34,923 nt of DNA from Candidatus Parcubacteria bacterium (GTDB lineage Bacteria; Patescibacteriota; Minisyncoccia; Phycocordibacterales; UBA2100): assembly GCA_003599175.1 (NCBI GenBank), contig QZIY01000030.1:1-34923 (forward strand). The letters are read 5' to 3'. This document shows, in pieces, positions 1 through 7,088 of the stretch. The translations under genes and the position numbers were made by a program. Every line of letters starts with the position of its first letter. The stretch's first letter is position 1. Under the pieces are notes generated by a model. It was given only the letters and a program-made list of their open reading frames with translations, was not told where the DNA came from and did not search any database.

Positions 1-91
1 GTGATGAATGATATGTTTGTTTTTAATAACGTTCGACCTTTCGTTCCAGCGTATCGCGAGAATCCGCCTGGAGCTGAGGGGTTTATAGCGC

Positions 92-97
92 TATACT
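92..97 (+). promoter_or_regulatory. -10 box of leaderless msrB
   Basis: TATACT is followed by exactly six bases and then the GTG that opens the MsrB frame. No Shine-Dalgarno fits in that space, so transcription probably starts at or next to the GTG. No good -35 is visible. Confidence 0.55.
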
Positions 98-103
98 TCA
101 TGC

Positions 104-496
104 GTGAAAAAGCCCATGCCGCAATCGGAAGAAGAGTGGAAGCAAACGCTCACGCCGGAGCAGTATGCGATATTGCGCGAGAAGGGGACAGAAGCCCCGT
201 TTACGGGCGAGTACGTACACGAAAAAGCAGATGGCACCTATGCCTGCGCTGCCTGTGGAAATCCGCTTTTCGACTCGACGGCAAAATTTGATTCAGGTAC
301 TGGTTGGCCATCGTTCGATCAGGCGCTCCCTGGTGCGGTAGAGACGCATCACGACAATTCGCACGGCATGGTGCGTACCGAAATTACCTGTGCGCGATGC
401 GGTTCGCACCTCGGCCATATCTTCGAAGATGGTCCGACGAAGACGGGGAAGCGTTACTGTATCAACTCTGTCTGTTTGGATTTAGAGGAAAAGTAA
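104..496 (+). CDS. msrB: Peptide-methionine (R)-S-oxide reductase MsrB
   Basis: Reduces methionine-R-sulfoxide in oxidised proteins, normally in the cytoplasm. The 130-residue product is a complete single-domain MsrB. It has the two zinc-binding CxxC pairs (C48/C51 and C96/C99), the GTGWPSF segment, and the catalytic cysteine in RYCINS (C119) near the C-terminus. There is no signal peptide and no fused MsrA domain. I kept the GTG start because a TATACT box ends exactly 6 nt before it, the same geometry as many other genes here; an ATG four codons downstream is the alternative. The gene is monocistronic and is followed within 20 nt by a long inverted repeat. The family assignment is near certain. 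Confidence 0.95.
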   Translation: MKKPMPQSEEEWKQTLTPEQYAILREKGTEAPFTGEYVHEKADGTYACAACGNPLFDSTAKFDSGTGWPSFDQALPGAVETHHDNSHGMVRTEITCARCGSHLGHIFEDGPTKTGKRYCINSVCLDLEEK

Positions 497-513
497 TGCG
501 GTGAACGTTTGTA

Positions 514-595
514 GGCAGCGCAGCGCGTATCGTTTAGCGTCCGGCGGCTTGCGGCCGTCTGCCGTACACCGTGTGCCGACACGCGCCGCGCTGCC
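514..595. repeat. Long nested inverted repeat (junction element E0)
   Basis: Left arm GGCAGCGCAGCGCGT (514-528) pairs with ACGCGCCGCGCTGCC (581-595); the only non-Watson-Crick position is a G-T wobble. The 52-nt interior contains further self-complementary GC-rich pieces. It lies between the msrB stop and the -10 box of the next gene. It could be a terminator without a U-tract or an mRNA 3'-end structure. Confidence 0.7.
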
Positions 596-613
596 GTATA
601 ACGAAAGCCGTAG

Positions 614-619
614 TATAAT
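614..619 (+). promoter_or_regulatory. -10 box of leaderless 86-aa protein gene
   Basis: A perfect TATAAT is followed by six bases (TTCACG) and the ATG. There is no Shine-Dalgarno. It starts 19 nt after inverted repeat E0, so the repeat's right arm covers the -35 region. Confidence 0.65.
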
Positions 620-625
620 TTCACG

Positions 626-886
626 ATGACTGATTTTTTGAAAATGGACGTGTTCTTTTTCGTGACGACGTTCGTCGTGATCGCGCTCGGTGTCGTCGTA
701 TTTCTCATCGGCCTTCGCATCTGGCGCATCCTCGGACACGTCGAGCACATTTCCGAAATGGCCGAGGAAGAGACAGAACTTTTGAAAGGCGACATCGCGA
801 CGTTTCGTTCCCAAGTTCGCCGAGAAGGTTTCAAATTCAAATCGCTCGTACGGATGTTTAAATCGATATTCACGAAGAGTTCATAA
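626..886 (+). CDS. Small single-pass membrane protein, unknown function
   Basis: I do not recognise this 86-residue protein by family. An N-terminal hydrophobic stretch (about residues 8-32, FFFVTTFVVIALGVVVFLIG) forms one transmembrane helix. The rest is a charged, helix-prone cytoplasmic segment (EHISEMAEEETELLKG) ending in a basic tail. The start is supported by TATAAT exactly 6 nt upstream. It is followed 22 nt later by a Lys/Ala-rich protein that also has an N-terminal helix, so the two may act together at the membrane. The organisation resembles YtxH-type or DUF948-type envelope proteins, but I cannot show homology. Confidence 0.75.
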   Translation: MTDFLKMDVFFFVTTFVVIALGVVVFLIGLRIWRILGHVEHISEMAEEETELLKGDIATFRSQVRREGFKFKSLVRMFKSIFTKSS

Positions 887-908
887 AATCCAGAGTATCT
901 TCATAATT

Positions 909-1319
909 ATGGCAAAGCAAAAGACAGGAAAGGGCAAGGACGTCGGGCTCGCGCTTGCAGGGGCTGCACTCGCCGCTGCAGCGGCCGGCTATTATTTTTA
1001 TGGAAGCGATGATGCCAAAAAGCATCGCGCAAAGGCGGCGAAATGGGCGGTCGGATTTAAGAAAGAAGTCGAAAAGCAGGTACAACGCGTCGGCACCATA
1101 GACCGCGCAACGATCGCGGCAGCTGTCGACCGTGCGGCAAAAGCGTATGCAAATGCGCGCACTGTGGGCGAAGCAGAGCTCGGTGCCGCAGCAAAGGAAT
1201 TGAAAAAGCACTGGCGCGACCTTGCAGAGGAGGTGGGGAAGGGCGCGAAAAAGAAACGTGCGAAAAATACGACCAAACGCGCATCGAAAAAGAACGTGGC
1301 GAAAAAGAGTTCGAAGTAA
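909..1319 (+). CDS. YtxH-like Ala/Lys-rich protein with histone-H1-like tail
   Basis: The 136-residue product starts with a Gly/Ala-rich hydrophobic segment (residues about 12-31, ending GYYFYGSDDA), a pattern seen in YtxH-type envelope proteins. A long Ala/Lys/Arg helical region follows, then a strongly basic C-terminal tail (repeated KKRAK, KRASKK, KKSSK) like the C-terminus of bacterial histone H1-like proteins. It may therefore be membrane-tethered while contacting nucleic acid or acidic polymer; this is inference from composition. A TATCTT box lies 7 nt before the ATG, and no Shine-Dalgarno is visible. The family call is moderate. Confidence 0.7.
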   Translation: MAKQKTGKGKDVGLALAGAALAAAAAGYYFYGSDDAKKHRAKAAKWAVGFKKEVEKQVQRVGTIDRATIAAAVDRAAKAYANARTVGEAELGAAAKELKKHWRDLAEEVGKGAKKKRAKNTTKRASKKNVAKKSSK

Positions 1320-1397
1320 TTCACCGCTTCTTAAGGTGGTGTAGGGGACAATGCTTGAGGTCGACACGGTATTACAAATCCTCACCATTCAAAATGT

Positions 1398-1676
1398 ATG
1401 AATCCTAAAAAAGTAATTGGAGCGGGTGCGCTTGCGCTCATGCTCGCTGCAGGCGCTGCGAGTGCGCAGACTGACACCACGTATGACCCGGCGATGGACA
1501 CTGGTGCGACCGGTACCACCGGGACAACGGGAACGACCGGCACAACCGGCGCCACGGATGTCGGTGTTCCCAACACTGGCCTCGGCGGCGTTGCGGCATC
1601 CACGATGGCGCTCTTGGCATCCTCTGGTGCAGCGGCGATCGGTGGTCTCTATCTTCTACGTCGTCGCGCGTTCTAG
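1398..1676 (+). CDS. Small secreted sortase substrate with VPNTG sorting signal
   Basis: A 92-residue precursor. Residues 1-23 are a signal peptide (MNPKK, hydrophobic core, ASA before QTD). Residues 36-52 are a Gly/Thr repeat (GTTGTTGTTGTTG) that probably works as a flexible or wall-spanning spacer. The C-terminus is a classical cell-wall sorting signal: VPNTG at 57-61, a hydrophobic helix, then LRRRAF. After cleavage only about 35 residues would be displayed, which is very short for an anchored protein. It lies directly upstream of a class F sortase on the same strand, which makes a dedicated substrate-enzyme pair likely. The substrate role is inferred from architecture and position. Confidence 0.8.
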   Translation: MNPKKVIGAGALALMLAAGAASAQTDTTYDPAMDTGATGTTGTTGTTGTTGATDVGVPNTGLGGVAASTMALLASSGAAAIGGLYLLRRRAF

Positions 1677-1694
1677 GCCCTCTTAGGTATGCAA

Positions 1695-1725
1695 ACTCGC
1701 CCGCGCCACTGGCGCTCGGGCGGGT
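1695..1725 (+). terminator. GC-rich hairpin between sortase substrate and sortase
   Basis: ACTCGCCCG (1695-1703) pairs with CGGGCGGGT (1717-1725), with an inner CGCC/GGCG stem. No long T-run follows, so it may be a weak terminator or an RNA processing site that sets substrate transcripts above sortase transcripts. Confidence 0.5.
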
Positions 1726-1773
1726 GTTGCGTAGGGACAGAAATACGGGGTTGAGCCGTCCGCATACATACAT

Positions 1774-2382
1774 ATGAAAAACAGGTTTCTTTCGCGCATA
1801 GTTTCCGCAATCACCGTGATTGCGGTCGTCGTTTTCGTATGGACGCTCGGGACCGCGCTCTTTTTTATGCCAACCGGTGAGGTCGATAGTCCGTGGCTTG
1901 CGGCGCGCGCACCGGCAGCCCGCGCGGAATCAACTGCATTGCCAGAGCGTCTCGTCATCCCATCGATCAATGTCGATGCAGCAGTACAACAGGTGGGCAT
2001 CAAGGGCGACGGCTCGATGGCGACGCCCTCAAGTTTTGCCGATGTCGGCTGGTACAAATACGGCACGATTCCTGGCCAGGTGGGAAGCGCGGTGATTGCA
2101 GGGCACGTGGATAATGCGCTTTCGCTCGCTGGCGTGTTCAAGAAGCTCGAAGAGGTGAAGATAGGAGACGACATATATATCGAACAAAAAGACGGTTCCC
2201 GCATCCACTTCCGTGTCGTCGATATCCAAAGTTTTCCATACAACGAAGCTCCAAGTGAGCTCATCTTCAATCGCGATGATGCTGCGCGTCTCAATCTCAT
2301 TACCTGCAGCGGCGATTGGCTCAAAAAGGACCAGACGTATGATACGCGGCTTGTCATATTCACGAAGTTGATTCCGCAATAA
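1774..2382 (+). CDS. Class F sortase
   Basis: Membrane-anchored transpeptidase that cleaves a C-terminal sorting motif and joins the protein to the cell surface. Residues about 10-33 form an uncleaved N-terminal signal anchor. The catalytic domain begins near residue 60 (RLVIPSINVDA). The catalytic triad is visible: His111 in IAGHVD, Cys178 in LITCSGDW, and Arg192 in YDTRLVI. The 202-residue length and the WYKYGTIPGQ-type segment before the His match class F (actinobacterial/CPR-type) sortases rather than class A or B. Its upstream neighbour is an apparent VPNTG substrate. Long inverted repeat E1 begins 17 nt after the stop. Confidence 0.92.
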   Translation: MKNRFLSRIVSAITVIAVVVFVWTLGTALFFMPTGEVDSPWLAARAPAARAESTALPERLVIPSINVDAAVQQVGIKGDGSMATPSSFADVGWYKYGTIPGQVGSAVIAGHVDNALSLAGVFKKLEEVKIGDDIYIEQKDGSRIHFRVVDIQSFPYNEAPSELIFNRDDAARLNLITCSGDWLKKDQTYDTRLVIFTKLIPQ

Positions 2383-2398
2383 AACCTCAAACGTCGAT

Positions 2399-2500
2399 AA
2401 AAATGCCAACCGCTAGGCGCGGAGAATGCGGCGTGCGAGACGTATAGACCATACGCTGAACACGACGCAGAGGCTCCGCAACGACGTGGTTGGCATTTTT
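2399..2500. repeat. Long nested inverted repeat (junction element E1)
   Basis: Perfect 13-bp arms AAAAATGCCAACC (2399-2411) and GGTTGGCATTTTT (2488-2500). Inside are nested pairs GCGGAG/CTCCGC and a central CGTAT/ATACG hairpin. The right arm contains TTGGCA, a good -35 for the pyrD-like gene, so termination and initiation signals overlap. Confidence 0.8.
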
Positions 2501-2518
2501 AGCACGTTTCGATAGACT
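2490..2518 (+). promoter_or_regulatory. Sigma70-type promoter of pyrD-like gene
   Basis: TTGGCA (2490-2495), a 17-bp spacer, TAGACT (2513-2518), then six bases (GCAACT) and ATG. The -35 sits inside the right arm of inverted repeat E1. Confidence 0.65.
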
Positions 2519-2524
2519 GCAACT

Positions 2525-3604
2525 ATGAGTCTAAGGGCGCCGTTTTATGATCCGTTGAAGAGCTACTACGACAACCTCGATCAAGGCCCCTTCAGCGATT
2601 TTGCCGATAACGTAACGTTGCCGACAGGTCCGGCGCGTTTCGATTTTCTGGGTCACAGGATCGCATATCCCTTCGGAATACCGGCAGGGCCGCTTTTGGA
2701 CAGTAAATTTGTCATCGGCGCATTCAGGAAAGGTTTTGATATTCCGGTATACAAAACCGTTCGGGCGGGGGAATTTCCATGCCATCCGTTTCCCAATGTG
2801 CTGTCCGTAAAACTAGACGGCGACCTCACGCTTGAGCGTGCCAAAGAGCCGCTCGTTGCCGACGATAACTATCACGAGCCGCTCTCCATCACTAATTCCT
2901 TCGGAGTACCATCGCGCGATCCAAAGGTGTGGCAGCCAGATGCGAAAAAGGCGGCCGAAGCCGCGGGGGAAGGGCAAGTGATGGTGCTCTCGTTTATGGG
3001 TACGGTGCGCGAAAACCAGACACCCGATGAATTCGTCGCCGATTTTGCAAAAGCTGCGAAACTTTCCGCTGAAACAGGTGCAAAAGTGCTTGAGGCGAAT
3101 CTCTCATGCCCCAATATCGGCAACGAAGGTTTGGTCTGTTATAACCTCGACATGACCGAACGCGTCGCGGAAGCGATCCGCAAAGAAATCGGTACTATTC
3201 CGCTCATTCTCAAGGTTGGTTACTACACGAGTGATGCCGACGTGGAGCACCTCGCCGATATCGTCGCGCGTTTTGCGCAGGGAGTCGCTGGTATTAATAC
3301 GATCTCTGCGCCGATAGTCGATAGTGAAGGTAAACAGGCACTGCCGGGTCCTGCGGTGCGTATGCGAAGCGGTGTGTGCGGCGCAGCGATTAAATGGGCA
3401 GGACTCGATTTCGTGCAGCGTATAAAAAAGGCGCGCGATGCAAAAGGTGCGAAGTTTTCAATCATCGGCGTCGGCGGCGTCACCGTCCCGAGCGACTATC
3501 GTGAGTATCGCGACGCGGGGGCAGAAGTCGTGATGAGCGCCACCGGAGCAATGTGGAACCCTTATCTAGCTCAGGAAATAAAACATGCATACCCAGACGG
3601 ATGA
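2525..3604 (+). CDS. Dihydroorotate dehydrogenase-like flavoprotein
   Basis: Predicted FMN-dependent TIM-barrel oxidoreductase of the dihydroorotate dehydrogenase family (pyrimidine synthesis). Visible motifs are the FMN-side segments GIPAGPLLDSKF and KTVRAGEF, the substrate-loop SITNSFGVPS, the family signature EANLSCPN with the cysteine that acts as base in class 1 enzymes, the INTISAP barrel strand, and the glycine-rich phosphate segment IIGVGGV. At 359 residues it is longer than class 1A enzymes. No PyrK or other pyr gene is in the window, so the electron acceptor and exact substrate are uncertain. It is leaderless by promoter geometry. A second, diverged copy of its last 16 codons lies 46 bp past the stop. 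Confidence 0.85.
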   Translation: MSLRAPFYDPLKSYYDNLDQGPFSDFADNVTLPTGPARFDFLGHRIAYPFGIPAGPLLDSKFVIGAFRKGFDIPVYKTVRAGEFPCHPFPNVLSVKLDGDLTLERAKEPLVADDNYHEPLSITNSFGVPSRDPKVWQPDAKKAAEAAGEGQVMVLSFMGTVRENQTPDEFVADFAKAAKLSAETGAKVLEANLSCPNIGNEGLVCYNLDMTERVAEAIRKEIGTIPLILKVGYYTSDADVEHLADIVARFAQGVAGINTISAPIVDSEGKQALPGPAVRMRSGVCGAAIKWAGLDFVQRIKKARDAKGAKFSIIGVGGVTVPSDYREYRDAGAEVVMSATGAMWNPYLAQEIKHAYPDG

Positions 3605-3650
3605 AGTGGAGCAATGCCTGCCACGTAGGAAGCTTTGCTTTCCTTCGGGG

Positions 3651-3701
3651 TGGAATCCGTATCTTGCAAAGGAAATCAAAGAAGCCTATCCAAATGGCTA
3701 G
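3651..3701 (+). pseudogene. Duplicated C-terminal tail of the pyrD-like gene
   Basis: In frame, this stretch reads WNPYLAKEIKEAYPNG followed by TAG. The real gene ends WNPYLAQEIKHAYPDG (3554-3604). Thirteen of sixteen residues match and each copy ends in its own stop. The intervening 46 bp includes GGAGCAATG, also shared with the real gene just before its tail, then a small AGGAAGC/GCTTTCCT hairpin. It has no start codon and is presumably a relic of a tandem duplication or of an insertion that displaced the old 3' end. Confidence 0.85.
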
Positions 3702-3709
3702 CCATTTGG
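3690..3709. repeat. Perfect 20-bp palindrome over the relic stop codon
   Basis: CCAAATGGCTAGCCATTTGG is identical to its reverse complement and contains the TAG of the duplicated tail. It may form a cruciform or terminator-like hairpin before the next gene's promoter. Confidence 0.75.
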
Positions 3710-3726
3710 ATGTAATAGAATAGGGG

Positions 3727-4755
3727 ATGGATGAGCTTTTGATTTCGAGAACACAACAAGCTATTAGAGAGCGAGTTTTTCCCGGCTGCATTATAGGACT
3801 TATTCGCGCGAATAGGCGAATAGTTATTCCCGTCGGGACAACGGACGGCAAGAATCCGGTCAATGAAAACACTGTGTATGACCTCGCCTCCATCACCAAG
3901 TCCATTCCGCTCGCCAGTCTCGCCCTCACCCTTATGCAGGAAAACCCCCCGAGGTTAAACCTCGAGGGGAAGGTCATTGAATACTTGCCCGAATTACGGA
4001 ATGGTCATGGGGCGACGATTGAGGATTTGCTGAGATATCGCGTGAAGGGGTCGAAGATGTCGGAGCTACAATTCAAGACGTTTGAGGAGATTCGCACGCA
4101 CGTGCTTGAAAAAGGATTTGACTTGCCTCGCCGAAGCCTTGGCGAAGACGGGTGGGGAACCTATACCAATCTGCCAGCATTCGTTCTTGGTTTGATTATC
4201 GAGCGAGTGACAGGGGAAATTCTTCCAGCGTTAGCCGACAAATATTTTTTTAAGCCGCTTGGTATGAACGACACAACATTTTTCCCCGAAAACCTGGACA
4301 CATCAACTTTGACCGGTCGGTCAAAGTTGATGTTAATCGATAAGTGGATTGCGCCCACGGAAATTGTCGATGGGCAAGAAATAAGGGGAATTGTGCACGA
4401 CGAGAGTGCTCGCGTTTTTTCGCGGGCGCGCCGCGCAGTCGGGCATGCCGGGCTTTTTTCTACCGCACCGGATTTATTGAAGTTCTTGGAAGCGATGATC
4501 GCGGGAGAATTACCGGCTGTAGTCGACGGGGCGCAAAAGGGATTGGGGTGGGAAATCGGAAGGGAATGGATGGGAAGTAAGGGGGGAAAGGGGGTCTTTG
4601 GCAAAACCGGCTTCACCGGCACAAGTATTCTGTGTGACCCAGAAAAGGGAATTGGCCTCGTCATCCTCTCCAACCGCACCTATCCGCATCGCCCGCCCGA
4701 CAATTCCGCCATCAATCTATTCCGCAAAGATATTGCACATATAGTCCTCGAATGA
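3727..4755 (+). CDS. Beta-lactamase-family serine hydrolase
   Basis: Serine hydrolase of the class C beta-lactamase/penicillin-binding-protein fold (PF00144 type); these include esterases, D-aminopeptidases and peptidoglycan peptidases, so the substrate cannot be named. The nucleophile motif is SITK (S55-K58), the second motif is YTN (about 146-148), and a GKTGFTG segment stands where the KTG/HTG third motif belongs. No signal peptide is visible, so it is probably cytoplasmic. A TAGAAT box lies 5 nt before the ATG. Two hairpin-forming palindromes lie inside the reading frame (3947-3969 and 4300-4333), and base composition is lower in GC than the neighbours. Both suggest acquisition or insertion of small repeats. 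Confidence 0.85.
   Translation: MDELLISRTQQAIRERVFPGCIIGLIRANRRIVIPVGTTDGKNPVNENTVYDLASITKSIPLASLALTLMQENPPRLNLEGKVIEYLPELRNGHGATIEDLLRYRVKGSKMSELQFKTFEEIRTHVLEKGFDLPRRSLGEDGWGTYTNLPAFVLGLIIERVTGEILPALADKYFFKPLGMNDTTFFPENLDTSTLTGRSKLMLIDKWIAPTEIVDGQEIRGIVHDESARVFSRARRAVGHAGLFSTAPDLLKFLEAMIAGELPAVVDGAQKGLGWEIGREWMGSKGGKGVFGKTGFTGTSILCDPEKGIGLVILSNRTYPHRPPDNSAINLFRKDIAHIVLE
4300..4333. repeat. Dispersed palindromic hairpin, copy A (inside CDS)
   Basis: Arms ACATCAACTTTGACCG and CGGTCAAAGTTGATGT are perfect 16-bp complements around a GT loop, all in frame in the serine hydrolase gene. A related sequence with the same GT loop is at 7962-7993. Confidence 0.75.
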
Positions 4756-4766
4756 ACGGGCAAAGA

Positions 4767-4803
4767 AAAGACGCTCTCGCGTGGTGCGGAAGCGTCTCTT
4801 TTT
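4767..4803. terminator. Bidirectional terminator between convergent genes
   Basis: AGACGCT (4769-4775) pairs with AGCGTCT (4791-4797), flanked by AAAGAAA on the left and CTTTTT on the right. This gives a U-tract in both directions, for the hydrolase (+) and the small gene (-). Confidence 0.75.
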
Positions 4804-4813
4804 GATCGACGAC

Positions 4814-5005
4814 TTATTCATTTCGGGCCTTGATCTCCGCAAAGGCGAGAAGTGCTGCGTTGGATCGGCCGGCATTGTAGCCGTCTTTGTATGCGACGCT
4901 TTTGCCACGTGGTTCCATTTGCCTTGAGCCATCCTCTTCCCCGATGTTCCATCGATGCCAATTTTGATGGTCGGTTTCGCGATCGTAAGGGTTTGTGTAG
5001 TACAT
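4814..5005 (-). CDS. Small protein with strong ribosome-binding site, unknown
   Basis: A 63-residue protein with no family I recognise. It begins MYYTNPYDRETDHQNW, is rich in Trp, His and Asn in the first half, and ends in a helix-like segment (DGYNAGRSNAALLAFAEI). The track ORF starts at an upstream GTG, but a full AGGAGGTG lies 6-7 nt before the ATG at 5005, which fixes this start. It lies 34 nt downstream of glmS on the same strand and ends at a bidirectional terminator, so it may be read from the glmS transcript. The Shine-Dalgarno start contrasts with the leaderless housekeeping genes. It is probably a real gene because signal, frame and terminator agree. Confidence 0.7.
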   Translation of the reverse strand: MYYTNPYDRETDHQNWHRWNIGEEDGSRQMEPRGKSVAYKDGYNAGRSNAALLAFAEIKARNE

Positions 5006-5039
5006 CTGACACACCTCCTATCAGGACTATAGTGCAGAC

Positions 5040-6812
5040 TTATTTAACTGTCACGCTCTTTGCGATATTGCGGGGTTTGTCGACGTTGTTGCCTAAGCTC
5101 ACTGCCATGTGGTAGGCGAGGAGCTGCAGCGGGATGATGGTGGTGATGCCGCTCGTTTCTCCCGTGTCGGGAATGTGGAGGTACTTTTTGAATGAATCGT
5201 GATTCTCGGGCGAGAGGCCGTACACGTGCGCGCCGCGAGCGGAAACCTCGTGTACCGCATTCAAGACTTCGTGCTTCACGTCGTCGTTGGATACGGCGAC
5301 GATGACAGGCACGCCTTCTTCCATGAGCGTGATCGCGTAGTGTTTGAGATCGCCCGCGGGGATCGCATGCGCGTGACGATATGAACCCTCGATCATTTTC
5401 ACCATGCCTTCTTTGATGATTTGAAGATTCTGACCCTTGCCGAGCAAGAAGATGTGCTCTTTTTTCGAGAGATCATGTGCGAGGTGTTTGACCGCGTCGA
5501 CGTATTCCTTGTTGGCGAGCATTTTGTCGATGGTTCGTGCGGTTGCAAGAAGTGTCTTTTTGCCTTCGGCGAGCTTACCCTGCACAGCTTTGGCGACGAG
5601 ATAACCCCAGGCGATTTGCGAGACAAAGATCTTTGTCGACATGACGCAGATCTCGGGGCCCGCATTGGCCATGAAGGGGAAGTCCGACATGCGCGTCATC
5701 ATGCTGCCGGGCATATTCACGTGCGAGGCGATGAGCGCCTTCTTCACCTTGGCATGTTCGAGGACCTCAAGCACGTCTGCCGTCTCACCGCTTTGCGATG
5801 GTGATATAAACAGATCTCCTTTTTTCACAAGCGGTACATACTCGTGCGCTTCGGCGCCGATCAACTCCTTGGCGTTGATCTTGCCGTACGTGCGCAGGTA
5901 GTACGCAGTCTGTGCGGCAGCGGCGCCGGCGGTACCCGAGCCGATGCAGTAGACCGTTCTTGCTTTCTTGACCGCAGCAGCGAGCTTTTTGTATTTTGCG
6001 TCTTCTTCGGCGACGACTTGGCGGATCACAGAGGGCGCTTCTTCGATCTCCTTTGCCATAAAGTGTTCGTGACCCTTCTTGTCGACGGAGACATCTTTCA
6101 ATTTGTTTTTCTCCCACACGGGCTTGAGCTTCTTTCCACTCGCGATCGCAAATACCTCAAATTTCCTGTCGCGACAGACGACAAGATCGCCGTTGTTGAG
6201 GACGAGAATATTTTCGACATGCGGTGCGAACGAAAAGACATCGGAAGAGAAGTAGAGTTCCTTTTCGTTTTTCGAAATACCAAGGACGAGGGGAGAGCCG
6301 TTGCGTGCCGCGATGACGTCACCATTGTCGGCAAGGACAATAACTGTATTCCGGCCGCCGAGCTCTTTGAAGGCGAGGCGCACTGCCTCTTCGAGAGAAT
6401 TAGCCTTTTTGCGCTTTTCTTCTACCAGGCGCACGATCACTTCTGTGTCTGTCTCGGAAATAAATTCATAGCCCTTCTTGATCAGCATTTTCTTGAGCGT
6501 CTCTACGTTTTCAACAATGCCGTTTTGGCACAAGACAAACGATTTGTCTGTGGAGTAATGCGGATGCGCATTCGGGACAGAGACCTTGCCATGCGTTGCC
6601 CAGCGCGTGTGCCCGATACCGATCGTTGCTTCCGGCAATACAGGACGATTCTTCGCCACAATGCCGACCTGCTTTTCAACTGATATTTCATTTTCCTTCA
6701 ATACCGCAACGCCCCACGAGTCGTACCCGCGGTAATCGAGTCGGCGCAGGCCTTCCATGACCGCTTCTGTCGCGTCGCGCTTGTCGCCGACGTATCCAAA
6801 AATTCCACACAT
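5040..6812 (-). CDS. glmS: Glutamine-fructose-6-phosphate aminotransferase (isomerizing) GlmS
   Basis: Makes glucosamine-6-phosphate from fructose-6-phosphate and glutamine, the first step to UDP-GlcNAc and peptidoglycan. The 590-residue protein has an N-terminal class II glutaminase domain starting MCGIFGYVG (Cys2 nucleophile after Met removal), with HTRWATHG and the SETDTEV segment. Two SIS sugar-isomerase domains follow (GSGTAGAA, SPSQSGETADV, then GKGQNL and AGDLKH). It ends in KPRNIAKSVTVK, the usual C-terminal form (...KSVTVE) with E replaced by K. The 5' untranslated region is more than 250 nt and looks structured, but I do not find the glmS ribozyme core in it. A YvcK/GlmR homologue, known in Bacillus to act on GlmS, is 4 kb away. 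Confidence 0.97.
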   Translation of the reverse strand: MCGIFGYVGDKRDATEAVMEGLRRLDYRGYDSWGVAVLKENEISVEKQVGIVAKNRPVLPEATIGIGHTRWATHGKVSVPNAHPHYSTDKSFVLCQNGIVENVETLKKMLIKKGYEFISETDTEVIVRLVEEKRKKANSLEEAVRLAFKELGGRNTVIVLADNGDVIAARNGSPLVLGISKNEKELYFSSDVFSFAPHVENILVLNNGDLVVCRDRKFEVFAIASGKKLKPVWEKNKLKDVSVDKKGHEHFMAKEIEEAPSVIRQVVAEEDAKYKKLAAAVKKARTVYCIGSGTAGAAAAQTAYYLRTYGKINAKELIGAEAHEYVPLVKKGDLFISPSQSGETADVLEVLEHAKVKKALIASHVNMPGSMMTRMSDFPFMANAGPEICVMSTKIFVSQIAWGYLVAKAVQGKLAEGKKTLLATARTIDKMLANKEYVDAVKHLAHDLSKKEHIFLLGKGQNLQIIKEGMVKMIEGSYRHAHAIPAGDLKHYAITLMEEGVPVIVAVSNDDVKHEVLNAVHEVSARGAHVYGLSPENHDSFKKYLHIPDTGETSGITTIIPLQLLAYHMAVSLGNNVDKPRNIAKSVTVK

Positions 6813-7080
6813 AGTGCTTTCTTTTTAGTTTTTAATCGGAAGCGACTCCGTCGTTTGTCCTTTGGCTCGACTGTTACCAGCCGATTTTGAAACAAACGTT
6901 ACGATCCGGAGAGATCGAAGGGTTTCCGCAGATACTGTCCAGCTTGGACGTCCGATTGCCAGCCGAAGCTGACCCCTTTCCTCGTAATCCCACAGGTTGA
7001 ACCCGTGGGAACCACACGCCTATTACTTGTAATCGCTTTCCTATAAGAACGATACAACAATAGAATAGGCAGGGCAAACG
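6813..7080 (-). promoter_or_regulatory. Long structured leader upstream of glmS
   Basis: Read on the minus strand, this stretch holds several clear helices in order: a TCCCAC/GTGGGA hairpin with a TTCAA loop, a CAGC-TTCG-GCTG tetraloop hairpin, GTCC/GGAC, CGATC/GATCG, and CGTTTGT/ACAAACG enclosing GGCT/AGCC. A GGAAAGCGA near its 5' part can pair (one bulge) with TCGCTTCC just before the start region. No ORF of note is present. The glmS-ribozyme consensus is not apparent. Possible regulatory leader or unrelated small RNA. Confidence 0.4.
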
Positions 7081-7088
7081 AAGAAATT

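Noticed and set aside
1-291. 96-aa ORF at the window start
   Set aside because: Overlaps msrB in another frame, has no features, and runs through the msrB promoter.
5844-6683. 279-aa plus-strand ORF opposite glmS
   Set aside because: Antisense shadow of glmS, with no motif.
6813-7080. glmS ribozyme or RNase P RNA in the glmS leader
   Set aside because: A GAGGAAAG string and hairpins are present, but the conserved cores of neither RNA can be assembled; kept only as an unnamed structured leader.
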